Shown here: piece by piece, positions 7,251 to 16,249 of the stretch
How positions within the stretch are numbered: the stretch's first letter is position 1
Layout: each line of letters begins with the position of its first letter
Assembly: GCF_041197575.1 (NCBI RefSeq)
Contig: NZ_JBDKXB010000007.1
Span: 62,001-126,000 of the forward strand
Direction: 5' to 3'
Length of the DNA stretch: 64,000 nt
Source of the DNA: Thioalkalicoccus limnaeus
Lineage (GTDB): Bacteria; Pseudomonadota; Gammaproteobacteria; Chromatiales; Chromatiaceae
Notes under the pieces: model-generated
Told to the model about the DNA's origin: nothing
The model's database searches: none
The model's input: only the letters and a program-made list of their open reading frames with translations
Made by a program: the position numbers and the translations under genes

Positions 7251-8297
7251 ATGTTATTCCGACGTCTTCGCGGGATCTTCTCGAATGACCTGGCCATCGA
7301 TCTGGGCACGGCTAACACCTTGATCTACGCCCGCGGTCAAGGGATCGTCCTGGACGAACCCTCGGTGGTCGCGATCCGCGAGGAGCGCAAGGGTGGCGCG
7401 CGCACGGTGGCCGCGGTCGGCGAGGAGGCCAAGCGGATGCTAGGGCGCACGCCGCAGAACATCACGGCGATCCGGCCGATGAAGGATGGCGTGATCGCGG
7501 ACTTCACGGTCACCGAGAAGATGCTTCAATACTTCATCCACAAGGTGCACGAGAGCCGCATGATTCGTCCGAGTCCCCGGGTGCTGATCTGCGTGCCCTG
7601 TGGCTCGACGCAGGTCGAACGGCGCGCGATCAAGGAATCGGCGGCCGGGGCCGGCGCGCGGGAGGTCTATCTGATCGAAGAGCCGATGGCCGCCGCGATC
7701 GGCGCCGGCCTGCCGGTCGACGAGGCGCGGGGCTCGATGGTGCTCGACATCGGCGGCGGGACATCCGAGGTCGCCGTGGTCTCGCTGAACGGGATCGTCT
7801 ATTCGAACTCCGTGCGCATCGGTGGTGATTCGTTCGACGATTCGATCATCAGCTATGTCCGCCGACATTATGGCACCGTGATCGGCGAGGCGACCGCCGA
7901 GCGCGTCAAACACGCGATCGGTTCGGCCTTCCCGGGCAACGAGGTGCTCGAGATCGAGGTGCGCGGCCGCAATCTGGCCGAAGGGGTGCCGCGCAGCTTC
8001 ACGCTGAACAGCAACGAGATCCTCGAGGCCCTTCAAGAACCCCTGCATAACATCGTCGCCGCGGTCAAGACCGCGCTCGAGCAGACGCCACCGGAATTGG
8101 GTGCCGACGTCGCCGAATGCGGCATCGTGTTGACGGGCGGGGGCGCGCTGCTCAAGGGCATCGATCGTCTGGTCGAGGAGGAGACCGGTCTGCCGGTCAT
8201 CGTCGCCGAGGATCCATTGACCTGCGTGGCGCGTGGCGGCGGCAAGGCGCTCGAGATGTCCGATTCCCGTGGTCTGGATCTGCTGGCGGCCGAGTAA
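7251..8297 (+). CDS. mreB: rod-shape-determining actin homologue MreB
   Basis: 348 residues, the normal MreB length. The actin-fold nucleotide-binding motifs are intact: DLGTANTLIY (about 16-25), VLDIGGGTSEVAV (about 164-176) and the C-terminal TGGGALLKGID. MreB polymerises at the inner membrane and positions the elongasome that inserts side-wall peptidoglycan. It heads the mreB-mreC-mreD-mrdA-rodA block. The N-terminal amphipathic segment MLFRRLRGIFSND fits membrane binding. Confidence 0.97.
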   Translation: MLFRRLRGIFSNDLAIDLGTANTLIYARGQGIVLDEPSVVAIREERKGGARTVAAVGEEAKRMLGRTPQNITAIRPMKDGVIADFTVTEKMLQYFIHKVHESRMIRPSPRVLICVPCGSTQVERRAIKESAAGAGAREVYLIEEPMAAAIGAGLPVDEARGSMVLDIGGGTSEVAVVSLNGIVYSNSVRIGGDSFDDSIISYVRRHYGTVIGEATAERVKHAIGSAFPGNEVLEIEVRGRNLAEGVPRSFTLNSNEILEALQEPLHNIVAAVKTALEQTPPELGADVAECGIVLTGGGALLKGIDRLVEEETGLPVIVAEDPLTCVARGGGKALEMSDSRGLDLLAAE

Positions 8298-8344
8298 GTC
8301 CGTTGGTGACGACGCCATATCGCTTGTGCTGACGGGGTGACGCC

Positions 8345-9226
8345 ATCAAGCCCCTCTTCGTCCGAGGTCCTTCGCCCGTGGTGCGGCTGGTGCTGGCCGC
8401 CTTCCTCGGGTTTGCCCTGATGGTTGCCGACCACCGTTATCAATACCTGGAGACCGTGCGCGGCTCCTTGTCGGTGCTGGTCTATCCCTTCTACTATCTG
8501 GCTAACCTGCCGGACACCCTGTTGCATCGAGTTCAAGGACGGCTGGCCGACGACGAGGTCCTGCGGCGGGATTTGGCCGCCTTGCAGCGGGAGAACCTGC
8601 TGCTGAGGGCTCGGATGCAGAGGTTCGAATCGCTCGAGGCCGAGAATCGGCGCCTGCGCGATCTGCTCGGTTCTTCGGTGCGGGTCGGTGAGCGTGTCTT
8701 GATCGCTGAACTGCTCGCGGTCGACCTGAATCCCTACCGCCACCACCTGCTGATCGACAAAGGGGCGCGGGCCGGGGTGTTCGTCGGCCAGCCGGTCGTG
8801 GATGCCCGGGCGGTGATGGGTCAGGTCGTGCGTGCCGACCCGCTGACGGCGAGGGTGCTGCTGATCACGGATGTCGAGCACTCGCTGCCGGTCGAGGTGC
8901 TGCGCAATGGGTTGCGTGCGATCGCGTCCGGCACGGGTTTGATCAATCAGCTGGAGTTGCCCCATCTGCCGAAGAACGCCGACATCCGCGTCGGCGATCT
9001 GCTGGTCACGTCGGGACTCGGGGGGCGCTTCCCGGCCGGGTACCCGGTCGCGCGGGTGGCGACCGTCGACAGCGAGCCCGGCAACGCGTTCGCGACGGTG
9101 ACGGCTGAACCCCTTGCGCGGCTCGACCGGTCGCGCGAGGTCCTGTTGGTGTGGATCCCGTCCTCGAGCGAGCACGCCGCTGGCGATCCCAGCGAACACA
9201 GCCTGAACGAGGCGCCCGAGCGATGA
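8345..9226 (+). CDS. mreC: rod-shape-determining protein MreC, apparent ATC start
   Basis: MreC is a bitopic periplasmic scaffold linking MreB/MreD to PBP2. The protein has an N-terminal membrane helix, a coiled coil (AALQRENLLLRARMQRFESLEAENRRLRDLL region) and the beta-domain. Family members begin with a KPLF-x-RGPS-type peptide. Here KPLFVRGPSPVVRLV is encoded from 8348, yet no ATG, GTG or TTG precedes it before an in-frame TGA at 8330. The only candidate initiator is ATC at 8345, preceded by GGGGTGA at a good distance. The conventional alternatives, GTG 8378 and 8381, would delete about 11 conserved residues. The stop overlaps mreD (ATGA). Confidence 0.88.
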   Translation: MKPLFVRGPSPVVRLVLAAFLGFALMVADHRYQYLETVRGSLSVLVYPFYYLANLPDTLLHRVQGRLADDEVLRRDLAALQRENLLLRARMQRFESLEAENRRLRDLLGSSVRVGERVLIAELLAVDLNPYRHHLLIDKGARAGVFVGQPVVDARAVMGQVVRADPLTARVLLITDVEHSLPVEVLRNGLRAIASGTGLINQLELPHLPKNADIRVGDLLVTSGLGGRFPAGYPVARVATVDSEPGNAFATVTAEPLARLDRSREVLLVWIPSSSEHAAGDPSEHSLNEAPER

Positions 9227-9711
9227 CCAAACGCACCCGTCGTGGGGGTGGGGTGATCCTCGCCACCTTGGCCGTGGCCATGATTCTGACCCTGCTGCCG
9301 ATGCCGGACTGGTCGGTGCCGTACCGTCCACCCTGGATTGCGCTGACGCTGCTTTACTGGGTGTTGGCGGTGCCGGAACGGGTCGGCGTCTTCTCGGCCT
9401 TCGGGTTGGGCCTCCTGCTCGATGTGGTGTCGGCGAATCTGTTGGGTCAACAGGCGTTGTCGCTGGCCGTCATGGCCTATCTCGCCGAGGTTCTGCACCG
9501 ACGAATCCGTTTGTTTCCTCCCTTGCAGCAGACCTTGTCGATCTGGATGCTGTTGCTGGTCGAACGTCTGTTGTTTCTCTGGTTGCTGGTCGCGACCGGC
9601 CAGCCGCTGCCGCCCCCCGTCTATTGGGCGGGTACCGTCACTGGCATGCTGCTGTGGCCCTGGCTATTCGTGGTGTTGCGTGATCTCCGTCGCCGTTTTC
9701 GAGTTGCCTGA
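9223..9711 (+). CDS. mreD: rod-shape-determining membrane protein MreD
   Basis: 162 residues with about five hydrophobic segments and the MreD pattern: RPPWIALTLLYWVLAVPERVG followed by GLGLLLDVVSANLLGQQALS and the C-terminal YWAGTVTGMLLWPWLF. It is an inner-membrane partner of MreC in the elongasome. ATG 9223 overlaps the mreC stop by four bases and defines the start; the longer in-frame extension lies inside mreC. Confidence 0.93.
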   Translation: MTKRTRRGGGVILATLAVAMILTLLPMPDWSVPYRPPWIALTLLYWVLAVPERVGVFSAFGLGLLLDVVSANLLGQQALSLAVMAYLAEVLHRRIRLFPPLQQTLSIWMLLLVERLLFLWLLVATGQPLPPPVYWAGTVTGMLLWPWLFVVLRDLRRRFRVA

Positions 9712-9731
9712 TCTGGCAACGGGGAGGGCTG

Positions 9732-11603
9732 GTGGTTGATCCAACCATCAAGGACCGCTTCTTCGAGCAACGCCTGATTGGACGACGGCTGCTGGTCGCC
9801 GCCTTGTTCGTCGTGGCGGCGCTCGCGTTGGTGGTGGTCCGGGTGGTCGATCTCCAGGTCACGAATCACGAGCACTTCTCGACCTTGTCCGAGGATAACC
9901 GGGTTCGCGTTTTGCCGTTGCCACCGACCCGCGGGTTGATCTACGACGCGAACGGCATCCTGCTTGCCGACAATTACCCGACCCATTCGCTCGAAATTGT
10001 CCTGGAAAAGGTCGGCAGCCTCGAGACGACGCTGGCCGAGCTGTCGCGGATCGTCACGATCGAAGAGGGCGACCAACGGCGTTTCGAGCGGTTGCGAAGG
10101 CAGCGTCGCCATTACGAAGGGATACCGATCCGGCTGAATCTGACCGCGCAGGAGATGGCACGTTTCGCGGTCGATGCTCACCGTTTCCCGGGTGTCGACA
10201 TTCGCGCCGAACTGGTCCGTTACTATCCGCTCGGGGAACACACGGCGCATGTGCTCGGTTACGTGGGTCGCATCAATGAGACCGAATGGCAGCAGATCGA
10301 CCGATCGGCCTACGCGGGGACGCACTTCATCGGCAAGAACGGGCTGGAAAAGGCCTATGAACGACAATTGCATGGCCGGGTTGGCCACCAGCAGGTCGAA
10401 GTCAATGCCCGGGGCCGCGTGCTGCGGGTCCTCGCCAGCGAGCCGCCGGTGCCAGGACAGGATCTGCACCTGTTCCTGGATATCCACTTGCAGCGACGCG
10501 CCGAGGCCGCGATCGGTGACCGGCGTGGGGCGCTGGTAGCGATCGAGCCGCGAACCGGCGGCGTGCTGGCGCTGGCTAGCACGCCCAGCTTCGACCCGAA
10601 CCTGTTCGTGCAGGGGATCAGCCAAGCCGATTACAACGCGCTGATCCGCTCCCTCGACAAGCCCCTGTTCAACCGTGCCGTGCGAGGGCAATATCCGCCT
10701 GGCTCGACGATCAAGAGTTTTGTCGGTCTCGGTGGCTTGAATGCCGGCGTGACGACCTTCGAACGCGCGAAGTGGTGTCCGGGTCACTACAGCCTGCCGG
10801 GTCACAGCCATCGGTTTCGCGATTGGAAGCGCACCGGTCACGGCTCGGTCGCGATGGAGCGGGCGATCGTCGAGTCCTGCGATGTGTACTTCTACGACCT
10901 CGCGAATCAGATGGGGATCGATCGCCTATCCGCGTCGCTGATCGAGTTCGGGTTCGGGATGCGGACCGGCATCGATGTATCGGGCGAATTGCCGGGATTG
11001 GTGCCGACGCGGGATTGGAAGCGGACGACCCGGCGGCAGCCCTGGTATCCAGGTGAGACACTGATCCTCGGGATCGGCCAAGGCTATTTCCTGGCCACGC
11101 CCCTGCAGTTGGCCGTCACCACGGCGGCGATGGCGACGCGCGGGCGCTTCATCGAGCCGCGGGTCGTGCGCGCGCTCGGCGACGCCGCTGGGGCCTTATC
11201 GGCCGAGACCGGAGTCGTCGCGCGACAGATCGAGATGGCCAAGCCCCAGGATTGGGAGAAGGTGATCCGGGCGATGGTCAATGTCGTCGATGGCGGTCGT
11301 GGCACGGCCCGGCATATCCGCAGCGGCTCGTACCGGATCGCCGGGAAGACCGGCACCTCGCAGGTCTTCTCGCTCGGCCAGAACCAGGTCTACCGCGCCG
11401 ACGAGATCGACGAACGGCTCAAGGACCATGCCCTGTTCGTCGCCTTCGCACCCGTGGACGACCCCCTGATCGCGGTCGCGGTCATCATCGAAAACGGTGG
11501 CGGCGGCGGCTCGGTGGCTGCGCCGGTCGCCGCCGAGGTCATCGAAGCCTATCTGGAGCGCCCGGAAGTCCTGGCCCGCGCTGGGGGACGCTATGATCGA
11601 TAA
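9732..11603 (+). CDS. mrdA: penicillin-binding protein 2, elongasome transpeptidase
   Basis: 623 residues with one N-terminal membrane helix (about 19-39), a dimerisation domain and a transpeptidase domain. Active-site motifs: PPGSTIKSF with the nucleophilic serine near residue 325, an SCD triad near 381 (PBP2s use SxD or SxN), and GKTGTSQ near 537. It cross-links nascent side-wall peptidoglycan together with RodA. The GTG start follows a GGAGG-like ribosome site. The 3' end overlaps rodA by 11 bases. Confidence 0.95.
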   Translation: MVDPTIKDRFFEQRLIGRRLLVAALFVVAALALVVVRVVDLQVTNHEHFSTLSEDNRVRVLPLPPTRGLIYDANGILLADNYPTHSLEIVLEKVGSLETTLAELSRIVTIEEGDQRRFERLRRQRRHYEGIPIRLNLTAQEMARFAVDAHRFPGVDIRAELVRYYPLGEHTAHVLGYVGRINETEWQQIDRSAYAGTHFIGKNGLEKAYERQLHGRVGHQQVEVNARGRVLRVLASEPPVPGQDLHLFLDIHLQRRAEAAIGDRRGALVAIEPRTGGVLALASTPSFDPNLFVQGISQADYNALIRSLDKPLFNRAVRGQYPPGSTIKSFVGLGGLNAGVTTFERAKWCPGHYSLPGHSHRFRDWKRTGHGSVAMERAIVESCDVYFYDLANQMGIDRLSASLIEFGFGMRTGIDVSGELPGLVPTRDWKRTTRRQPWYPGETLILGIGQGYFLATPLQLAVTTAAMATRGRFIEPRVVRALGDAAGALSAETGVVARQIEMAKPQDWEKVIRAMVNVVDGGRGTARHIRSGSYRIAGKTGTSQVFSLGQNQVYRADEIDERLKDHALFVAFAPVDDPLIAVAVIIENGGGGGSVAAPVAAEVIEAYLERPEVLARAGGRYDR

Positions 11604-12732
11604 GTCCTCGCTCTCATCCCGGCCGCTCGGCTTGCCCGGCGAGGCTTCGCCGGGCCTGCTTGTGCGGTGGCATCTCGATTGGCCCTTGATGGCGGGTCTG
11701 TTGCTGCTTTGCGGGCTGGGGCTGATCGTACTGTACAGCGCGGCGGAGCAGGATCTGGCCCGGGTCCAAAGCCAACTCGTGCGGCTCGGCGTGGCATTCG
11801 GGCTCATGGTGTTGGTCGCTCAAATTCCCCCGGTCCATTTCCAGCGCTGGGCCCTGGCGATGTTCGCGGCCGGGATCGTCATGCTGGTCCTGGTCTTGCT
11901 GATCGGTGACATCGGGAAAGGCGCGCAACGCTGGCTGGATCTGGGGTTCGTCCGCTTCCAACCCTCGGAACTCCTGAAACTGGCGGTGCCCATGGTACTG
12001 GCTTGGCTGTTCGCGCAGCGACCTCTGCCGCCGCGTCTGCCGTGGCTCCTGCTCGCGGCGGTGATGATCCTGGTGCCGGTCATGCTGATCGCGCGGCAAC
12101 CAGACCTCGGAACGGCACTGCTGGTCGCGAGCGCTGGGCTTGTGGTGGTCTTTCTGGCTGGCTTGAGCTGGCGCCTGATCCTGGTGCTCGGTGCCGTGCT
12201 GGCCGCGCTGGCGCCGGTCCTTTGGTTCGCGATGCGGGACTATCAGCGCCAGAGAGTGCTGACCTTTCTGAACCCGGAGAACGACCCCCTCGGTGCCGGC
12301 TACCACATCATCCAGTCGCAGATCGCGATCGGGTCGGGAGGGTTGCATGGCAAGGGGTGGCTCGCCGGCACCCAATCCCACCTGGAGTTCCTGCCGGAGC
12401 GCTCGACGGACTTCATCTTTGCCGTGCTCGGCGAGGAATTCGGTCTGATGGGTATCCTCGTCGTGCTTTCGGTGTACCTGCTGGTCATCTTTCGTGGTCT
12501 GTACATCGCAAGCCAGGCCCCGAACACCTTCGGGCGTCTGCTCGCCGGCGGTTTGGTGTTGGTGTTCTTCGTTTACCTGTTCGTAAACACCGGGATGGTC
12601 GCTGGCCTTCTTCCGGTCGTCGGGGTACCCTTGCCGCTCGTCAGTTACGGGGGGACCTCGCTCGTCACCGTCATGATTGGCTTCGGGATCATCATGTCCA
12701 TTCACACCCATCGAAAAAAGCTTTCCGTATAG
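11593..12732 (+). CDS. rodA: peptidoglycan glycosyltransferase RodA (SEDS family)
   Basis: 379 residues, polytopic. SEDS features include DWPLMAGLLLLCGLGLIVLYS at the N-terminus, AQRWLDLGFVRFQPSELLKL, ARQPDLGTALLV (containing the conserved Asp) and the C-terminal VPLPLVSYGGTSL. RodA polymerises lipid II with PBP2 during elongation. ATG 11593 lies within the end of mrdA, so the two are coupled. Confidence 0.95.
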   Translation: MIDKSSLSSRPLGLPGEASPGLLVRWHLDWPLMAGLLLLCGLGLIVLYSAAEQDLARVQSQLVRLGVAFGLMVLVAQIPPVHFQRWALAMFAAGIVMLVLVLLIGDIGKGAQRWLDLGFVRFQPSELLKLAVPMVLAWLFAQRPLPPRLPWLLLAAVMILVPVMLIARQPDLGTALLVASAGLVVVFLAGLSWRLILVLGAVLAALAPVLWFAMRDYQRQRVLTFLNPENDPLGAGYHIIQSQIAIGSGGLHGKGWLAGTQSHLEFLPERSTDFIFAVLGEEFGLMGILVVLSVYLLVIFRGLYIASQAPNTFGRLLAGGLVLVFFVYLFVNTGMVAGLLPVVGVPLPLVSYGGTSLVTVMIGFGIIMSIHTHRKKLSV

Positions 12733-12750
12733 GGCATTCGCACCTATACT
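12722..12750 (+). promoter_or_regulatory. possible promoter for mltB inside the rodA 3' end
   Basis: TATACT at 12745-12750 is a strong -10 match; TTTCCG lies 17 bases upstream as a weak -35. The predicted start of transcription near 12757 is only about three bases before the mltB ATG, which would make the message nearly leaderless. Confidence 0.32.
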
Positions 12751-12759
12751 GCGCGTGCC

Positions 12760-13782
12760 ATGTCAAATTCGACGCGTGAGGACATCGCTCGGCGCTGCTT
12801 GTGGCCCATGGTCCTCGCCCTGGCGGCGATCGGGCCGCCGGTCGCGAGCACCGAGATCCCGGAAGCCTACGCGGCCGGCCGGCAAGCCTTCATTGGCGAG
12901 GTGGCCGAGCGCCATGGTTTCGACCGGGCGTCGCTGACGGATCTGCTGGATCAGGCCCGCTATGATCCGGCGATCATCGCCGCCATCACGCGGCCATTCG
13001 AGGCCCGGCCCTGGCCGGAGTATCGTGCCCTCTTCGTGACCTCGGAACGGATCGCACGCGGTGTCGAGTACTGGGCGGCGCACGAAGACTGGCTGAGGCG
13101 TGCCGAAGCGGATTATGGCGTGCCGCCTCAGATCATCGTTGCCATCATCGGCGTCGAGACCAACTACGGCGCGAACCTGGGTCGACACCGCGTCATCGAC
13201 TCGTTGACGACACTGGGCTTCTCCTATCCGCCGCGCGCGGATTTTTTTCGCCGGGAACTGGAGGAGTTGCTGTTGCTCGCACGCGAGGAACGGATCGATC
13301 TGACCTCGGTCACCGGATCCTACGCGGGTGCGATGGGCAAGCCGCAGTTCATCTCCTCGAGCTACCGGGCCTACGCGATCGATTTCGATGGCGATGGCCG
13401 CCGTGATTTGTGGAATAGCGACGCCGACGCCATCGGCAGCGTGGCGAATTATCTCCATCGACATGGGTGGCGTCGCGACGCCGCGGTGGCGGTGCCGGCG
13501 CGCGTGCCGCCGGGTGGAGCCGCTCCATTGCCGCTGGCCGAAGGGGGGCCCTTGTCGCCGGCGATCCCGGCAAGTGTCCTGCGGGAGGCGGGCATCGCTT
13601 GGCACGGGCACATCGACGAGGAGGCGCCCAGCACGCTGATGCGCCTCCCCGGGGGGGTGGACGAATATTGGCTGGGGCAAGCCAACTTCTACGCCCTGAC
13701 ACGCTACAACCGTAGCAATCTGTATGCGATGGCCGTCGCCCAGCTGGCCGACGAGATCCGCGTCGGCCGGTTGGCTCGATGA
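12760..13782 (+). CDS. mltB: lytic murein transglycosylase B
   Basis: 340 residues. The catalytic glutamate is in AIIGVETNYGANLG (about residue 133); GAMGKPQFISSSYRAYA and the calcium-loop-like DFDGDGRRDLWNSDADAIGSVANYL complete the MltB/Slt35 pattern. It cleaves glycan strands with 1,6-anhydro product formation in the periplasm. The N-terminus looks like a signal peptide without an obvious lipobox cysteine, so it may be soluble rather than lipid-anchored. It sits in the usual place after rodA. Confidence 0.93.
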   Translation: MSNSTREDIARRCLWPMVLALAAIGPPVASTEIPEAYAAGRQAFIGEVAERHGFDRASLTDLLDQARYDPAIIAAITRPFEARPWPEYRALFVTSERIARGVEYWAAHEDWLRRAEADYGVPPQIIVAIIGVETNYGANLGRHRVIDSLTTLGFSYPPRADFFRRELEELLLLAREERIDLTSVTGSYAGAMGKPQFISSSYRAYAIDFDGDGRRDLWNSDADAIGSVANYLHRHGWRRDAAVAVPARVPPGGAAPLPLAEGGPLSPAIPASVLREAGIAWHGHIDEEAPSTLMRLPGGVDEYWLGQANFYALTRYNRSNLYAMAVAQLADEIRVGRLAR

Positions 13783-13946
13783 GCCTGGTGCGCTGCCTCT
13801 CTCGCTGAGGAAAGGCGCACGACGCACGAGTTTCCATTGGTGGCTTGTTACCGCCGAAACCGACTGGGTGATCCCCAGCCGGATCCTTTCGGGCGTCGCC
13901 TGGCGCGGCACCCTGCGACAAACGGGGCAAACGGGGAAAGAGCCGG

Positions 13947-14966
13947 ATGAGAACGAAAGCGAAGCGAAGCGAGGGGTCGATTGGTTGGGGGCGGCTGTTG
14001 TTCGCCGTTGCGCTGGTCGCACTCCTGAGTGGGTGCGTGACGACCGGTGATCCGCGTCTGGTCGAAGACTCCGGGGCGAATGCGACATTGGTCGAGCCGG
14101 AGAGGGACGAACGCGTCGCGCGTGACCGCGACGCGGAACCGCCGGCTACTGCGACGCCGCAGATTGCCGGGTCTTATGTCGTTTTCGGCAAGCGTTACGT
14201 CACCTGGGATTCGAGCGAAGGCCATGTCGAACGGGGCTTGGCGTCCTGGTACGGCCGCAAGTTCCATGGCCGTCGGACCAGCAATGGCGAACGATATGAC
14301 ATGTATGAGTTAACGGCGGCCCACCGTTCCCTGCCTTTGCCGACCTATGCCGAGGTCACCAACCTGAACAATGGCCGCAGTGTGTTGGTCAGGATCAACG
14401 ACCGCGGCCCGTTCGTCGGCGATCGCGTCATCGATCTGTCCTACGCGGCGGCACGTGAACTGGGAATGGTCCAGGCGGGCGTGGCCAAAGTCGAGTTGCG
14501 GGCCGTCGATCCGCCGCGGCGTCAGGTTCAGGACGAGCAGTTCCTGATCGCCGAGCGGGCAACCCCGTCCAACGCCGTCGAGGCGACGGATGCCGTGGCG
14601 CTCGAAGGCCAGGTACTGGCGCAACCGGCCAGTTCGACGGTTGCATCCGTGTCCGATCCAGCGGTCGCCTCGTTGGCCGCGTCGGATAGCCGCGACGATT
14701 CGGCGGCTGGCTCGATCGGCGGGGTATCCAGCGGGCGCCTGTATGTTCAGGCGGGAACCCTCGGGAGCCGGGCGTCGGCCGAGCAGCTCCGGCGCCGTCT
14801 GCTCGATCACCTGACCGAACAGGTGCAAGTCCGCATCAGTGCGGATGCCGAGATCGCTGGGTACGCGTTGCAGATCGGGCCGTTGGCCTCGGCTGCGGAG
14901 GCCGAGGGTGTCGAGAAACAGCTCGTGGCCATGGGTGTGACCCAGACCCAGACGCGTGTCGAGTAG
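13947..14966 (+). CDS. rlpA: septal-ring lipoprotein RlpA with SPOR domain
   Basis: 339 residues. The N-terminus ends in the lipobox LLSGC (Cys about residue 30). The double-psi beta-barrel domain is clear (GLASWYGRKFHGRRTSNGE, RINDRGPFVGDRVIDLS), including the catalytic His/Asp region. A C-terminal SPOR domain starts near SGRLYVQAGTLGSRASAEQL and binds denuded glycan. RlpA is a lytic transglycosylase acting at septa or on naked glycans. The order mltB-rlpA-dacA is conserved in gammaproteobacteria. Confidence 0.95.
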   Translation: MRTKAKRSEGSIGWGRLLFAVALVALLSGCVTTGDPRLVEDSGANATLVEPERDERVARDRDAEPPATATPQIAGSYVVFGKRYVTWDSSEGHVERGLASWYGRKFHGRRTSNGERYDMYELTAAHRSLPLPTYAEVTNLNNGRSVLVRINDRGPFVGDRVIDLSYAAARELGMVQAGVAKVELRAVDPPRRQVQDEQFLIAERATPSNAVEATDAVALEGQVLAQPASSTVASVSDPAVASLAASDSRDDSAAGSIGGVSSGRLYVQAGTLGSRASAEQLRRRLLDHLTEQVQVRISADAEIAGYALQIGPLASAAEAEGVEKQLVAMGVTQTQTRVE

Positions 14967-14992
14967 CGGATGCGAAACCCGCGGCGGCCGGG

Positions 14993-14998
14993 TAGAAT
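14993..14998 (+). promoter_or_regulatory. possible -10 box upstream of dacA
   Basis: TAGAAT matches five of six -10 positions and lies between rlpA and dacA. No good -35 is found 17 bases upstream, so this is tentative. Confidence 0.22.
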
Positions 14999-15048
14999 CC
15001 ATGGCCGAGCTCGTCCCGCTCGGTGCCCGAAACCGGTCGCGTCTGCCC

Positions 15049-16212
15049 ATGGTGAAATCGTCGTCGATGAAACAGCGCATGCCGATTCTTGCGATTCTCG
15101 TCGGTTTTCTTATCTGGCCCGTCGTCGGGTGGGCCCAGGCCTTGGTGCCGGACCCGCCGTCGATCGGCGCCAAGAGCTACCTGGTGATGGACCACCAGAC
15201 TGGCGAAATCCTCGTCGAGCACAATGCCGACGAGCGTGTGGAGCCGGCCAGCCTGACCAAGATCCTGACGGCCTACACGGTGTTTCGCGAGGTGGCGGCC
15301 GGCAAGTTGAGCCTGCACGACGAAGTACTGGTTAGCGAAAAGGCGTGGCGCACGCCGGGCTCGCGGACCTTCATCGAAGTCGGCACGCGCGTGACGATCG
15401 AAGACCTGCTGATGGGCATGATCGTCCAATCGGGCAACGATGCGAGCGTCGCGCTGGCGGAACATGTGGGCGGTAGCGAGGCCGTGTTCGCCGACTTGAT
15501 GAATGCCCATGCCCGGAGGCTCGGCGCCCGGAACAGTCATTTTGCGAACGCCACCGGTTTACCGCATCCGGAGCTTTACACGACAGCCCGCGACATCGCG
15601 CTGATCACCTCCGCGTTGATCAGTGAGTTTCCCGATGACTATCTGCGATACAGCGTCCGGGAGTTTACCTTCAACAACATCAAGCAGCCGAATCGCAATC
15701 GTTTGCTCGCGCGTGACGACTCGGTCGATGGTGTAAAGACCGGCTACACCGACGCCGCCGGCTACTGCCTGGTGACCTCGGCCAGGCGTGAGGGGCGGCG
15801 CTTGGTGACAGTCGTCATGGGTTCGAAGGGGCCGGAGCAACGGGCCCAGGAGAGTCTCGCGCTGCTCAACTACGGCTTTCGTTTCTTCGAGTCGCCGCGG
15901 TTGTACGAGGGCGGTGTGGCCGTCGCGAACCTGCGGGTCTGGAAAGGGGCAACGACCGAGGTTCCCGTTGGCCCGCTCACCGATGTCCATGCCACCATTC
16001 CGCGCGGCCGCTACGAGCGCTTGGAGGCGGGCCTGATCCCGGCGCCGGTGCGTGAGGCGCCCCTCGCTCATGGCGATATTCTGGGCACCATCGTCGTGAC
16101 GCTGGACGGTCATGAGATCAATCGGGTGCCGGCGGTCGCGCTGCGCGATGTCGAGCGCGGCGGATTATGGCGCCGGCTGGTCGATTCCGTGATCGATCTG
16201 GTACAGCGATGA
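15049..16212 (+). CDS. dacA: D-alanyl-D-alanine carboxypeptidase (PBP5/6 family)
   Basis: 387 residues from ATG 15049; ATG 15067 is equally plausible. A signal peptide (MPILAILVGFLIWPVVGWAQA) precedes the penicillin-binding domain with EPASLTK (SxxK near residue 67), QSGNDASV (SxN) and DGVKTGYTDAAGYC (KTG). A C-terminal PBP5 beta-domain and a short amphipathic anchor (RRLVDSVIDLVQR) follow. It trims the terminal D-Ala from pentapeptides. The DUF493 gene (ybeD) that usually sits between dacA and lipB is absent. Confidence 0.95.
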   Translation: MVKSSSMKQRMPILAILVGFLIWPVVGWAQALVPDPPSIGAKSYLVMDHQTGEILVEHNADERVEPASLTKILTAYTVFREVAAGKLSLHDEVLVSEKAWRTPGSRTFIEVGTRVTIEDLLMGMIVQSGNDASVALAEHVGGSEAVFADLMNAHARRLGARNSHFANATGLPHPELYTTARDIALITSALISEFPDDYLRYSVREFTFNNIKQPNRNRLLARDDSVDGVKTGYTDAAGYCLVTSARREGRRLVTVVMGSKGPEQRAQESLALLNYGFRFFESPRLYEGGVAVANLRVWKGATTEVPVGPLTDVHATIPRGRYERLEAGLIPAPVREAPLAHGDILGTIVVTLDGHEINRVPAVALRDVERGGLWRRLVDSVIDLVQR

Positions 16213-16249
16213 GCGGGGCTCTATCATTGGCGTTTTTTGGGACGCCGCC

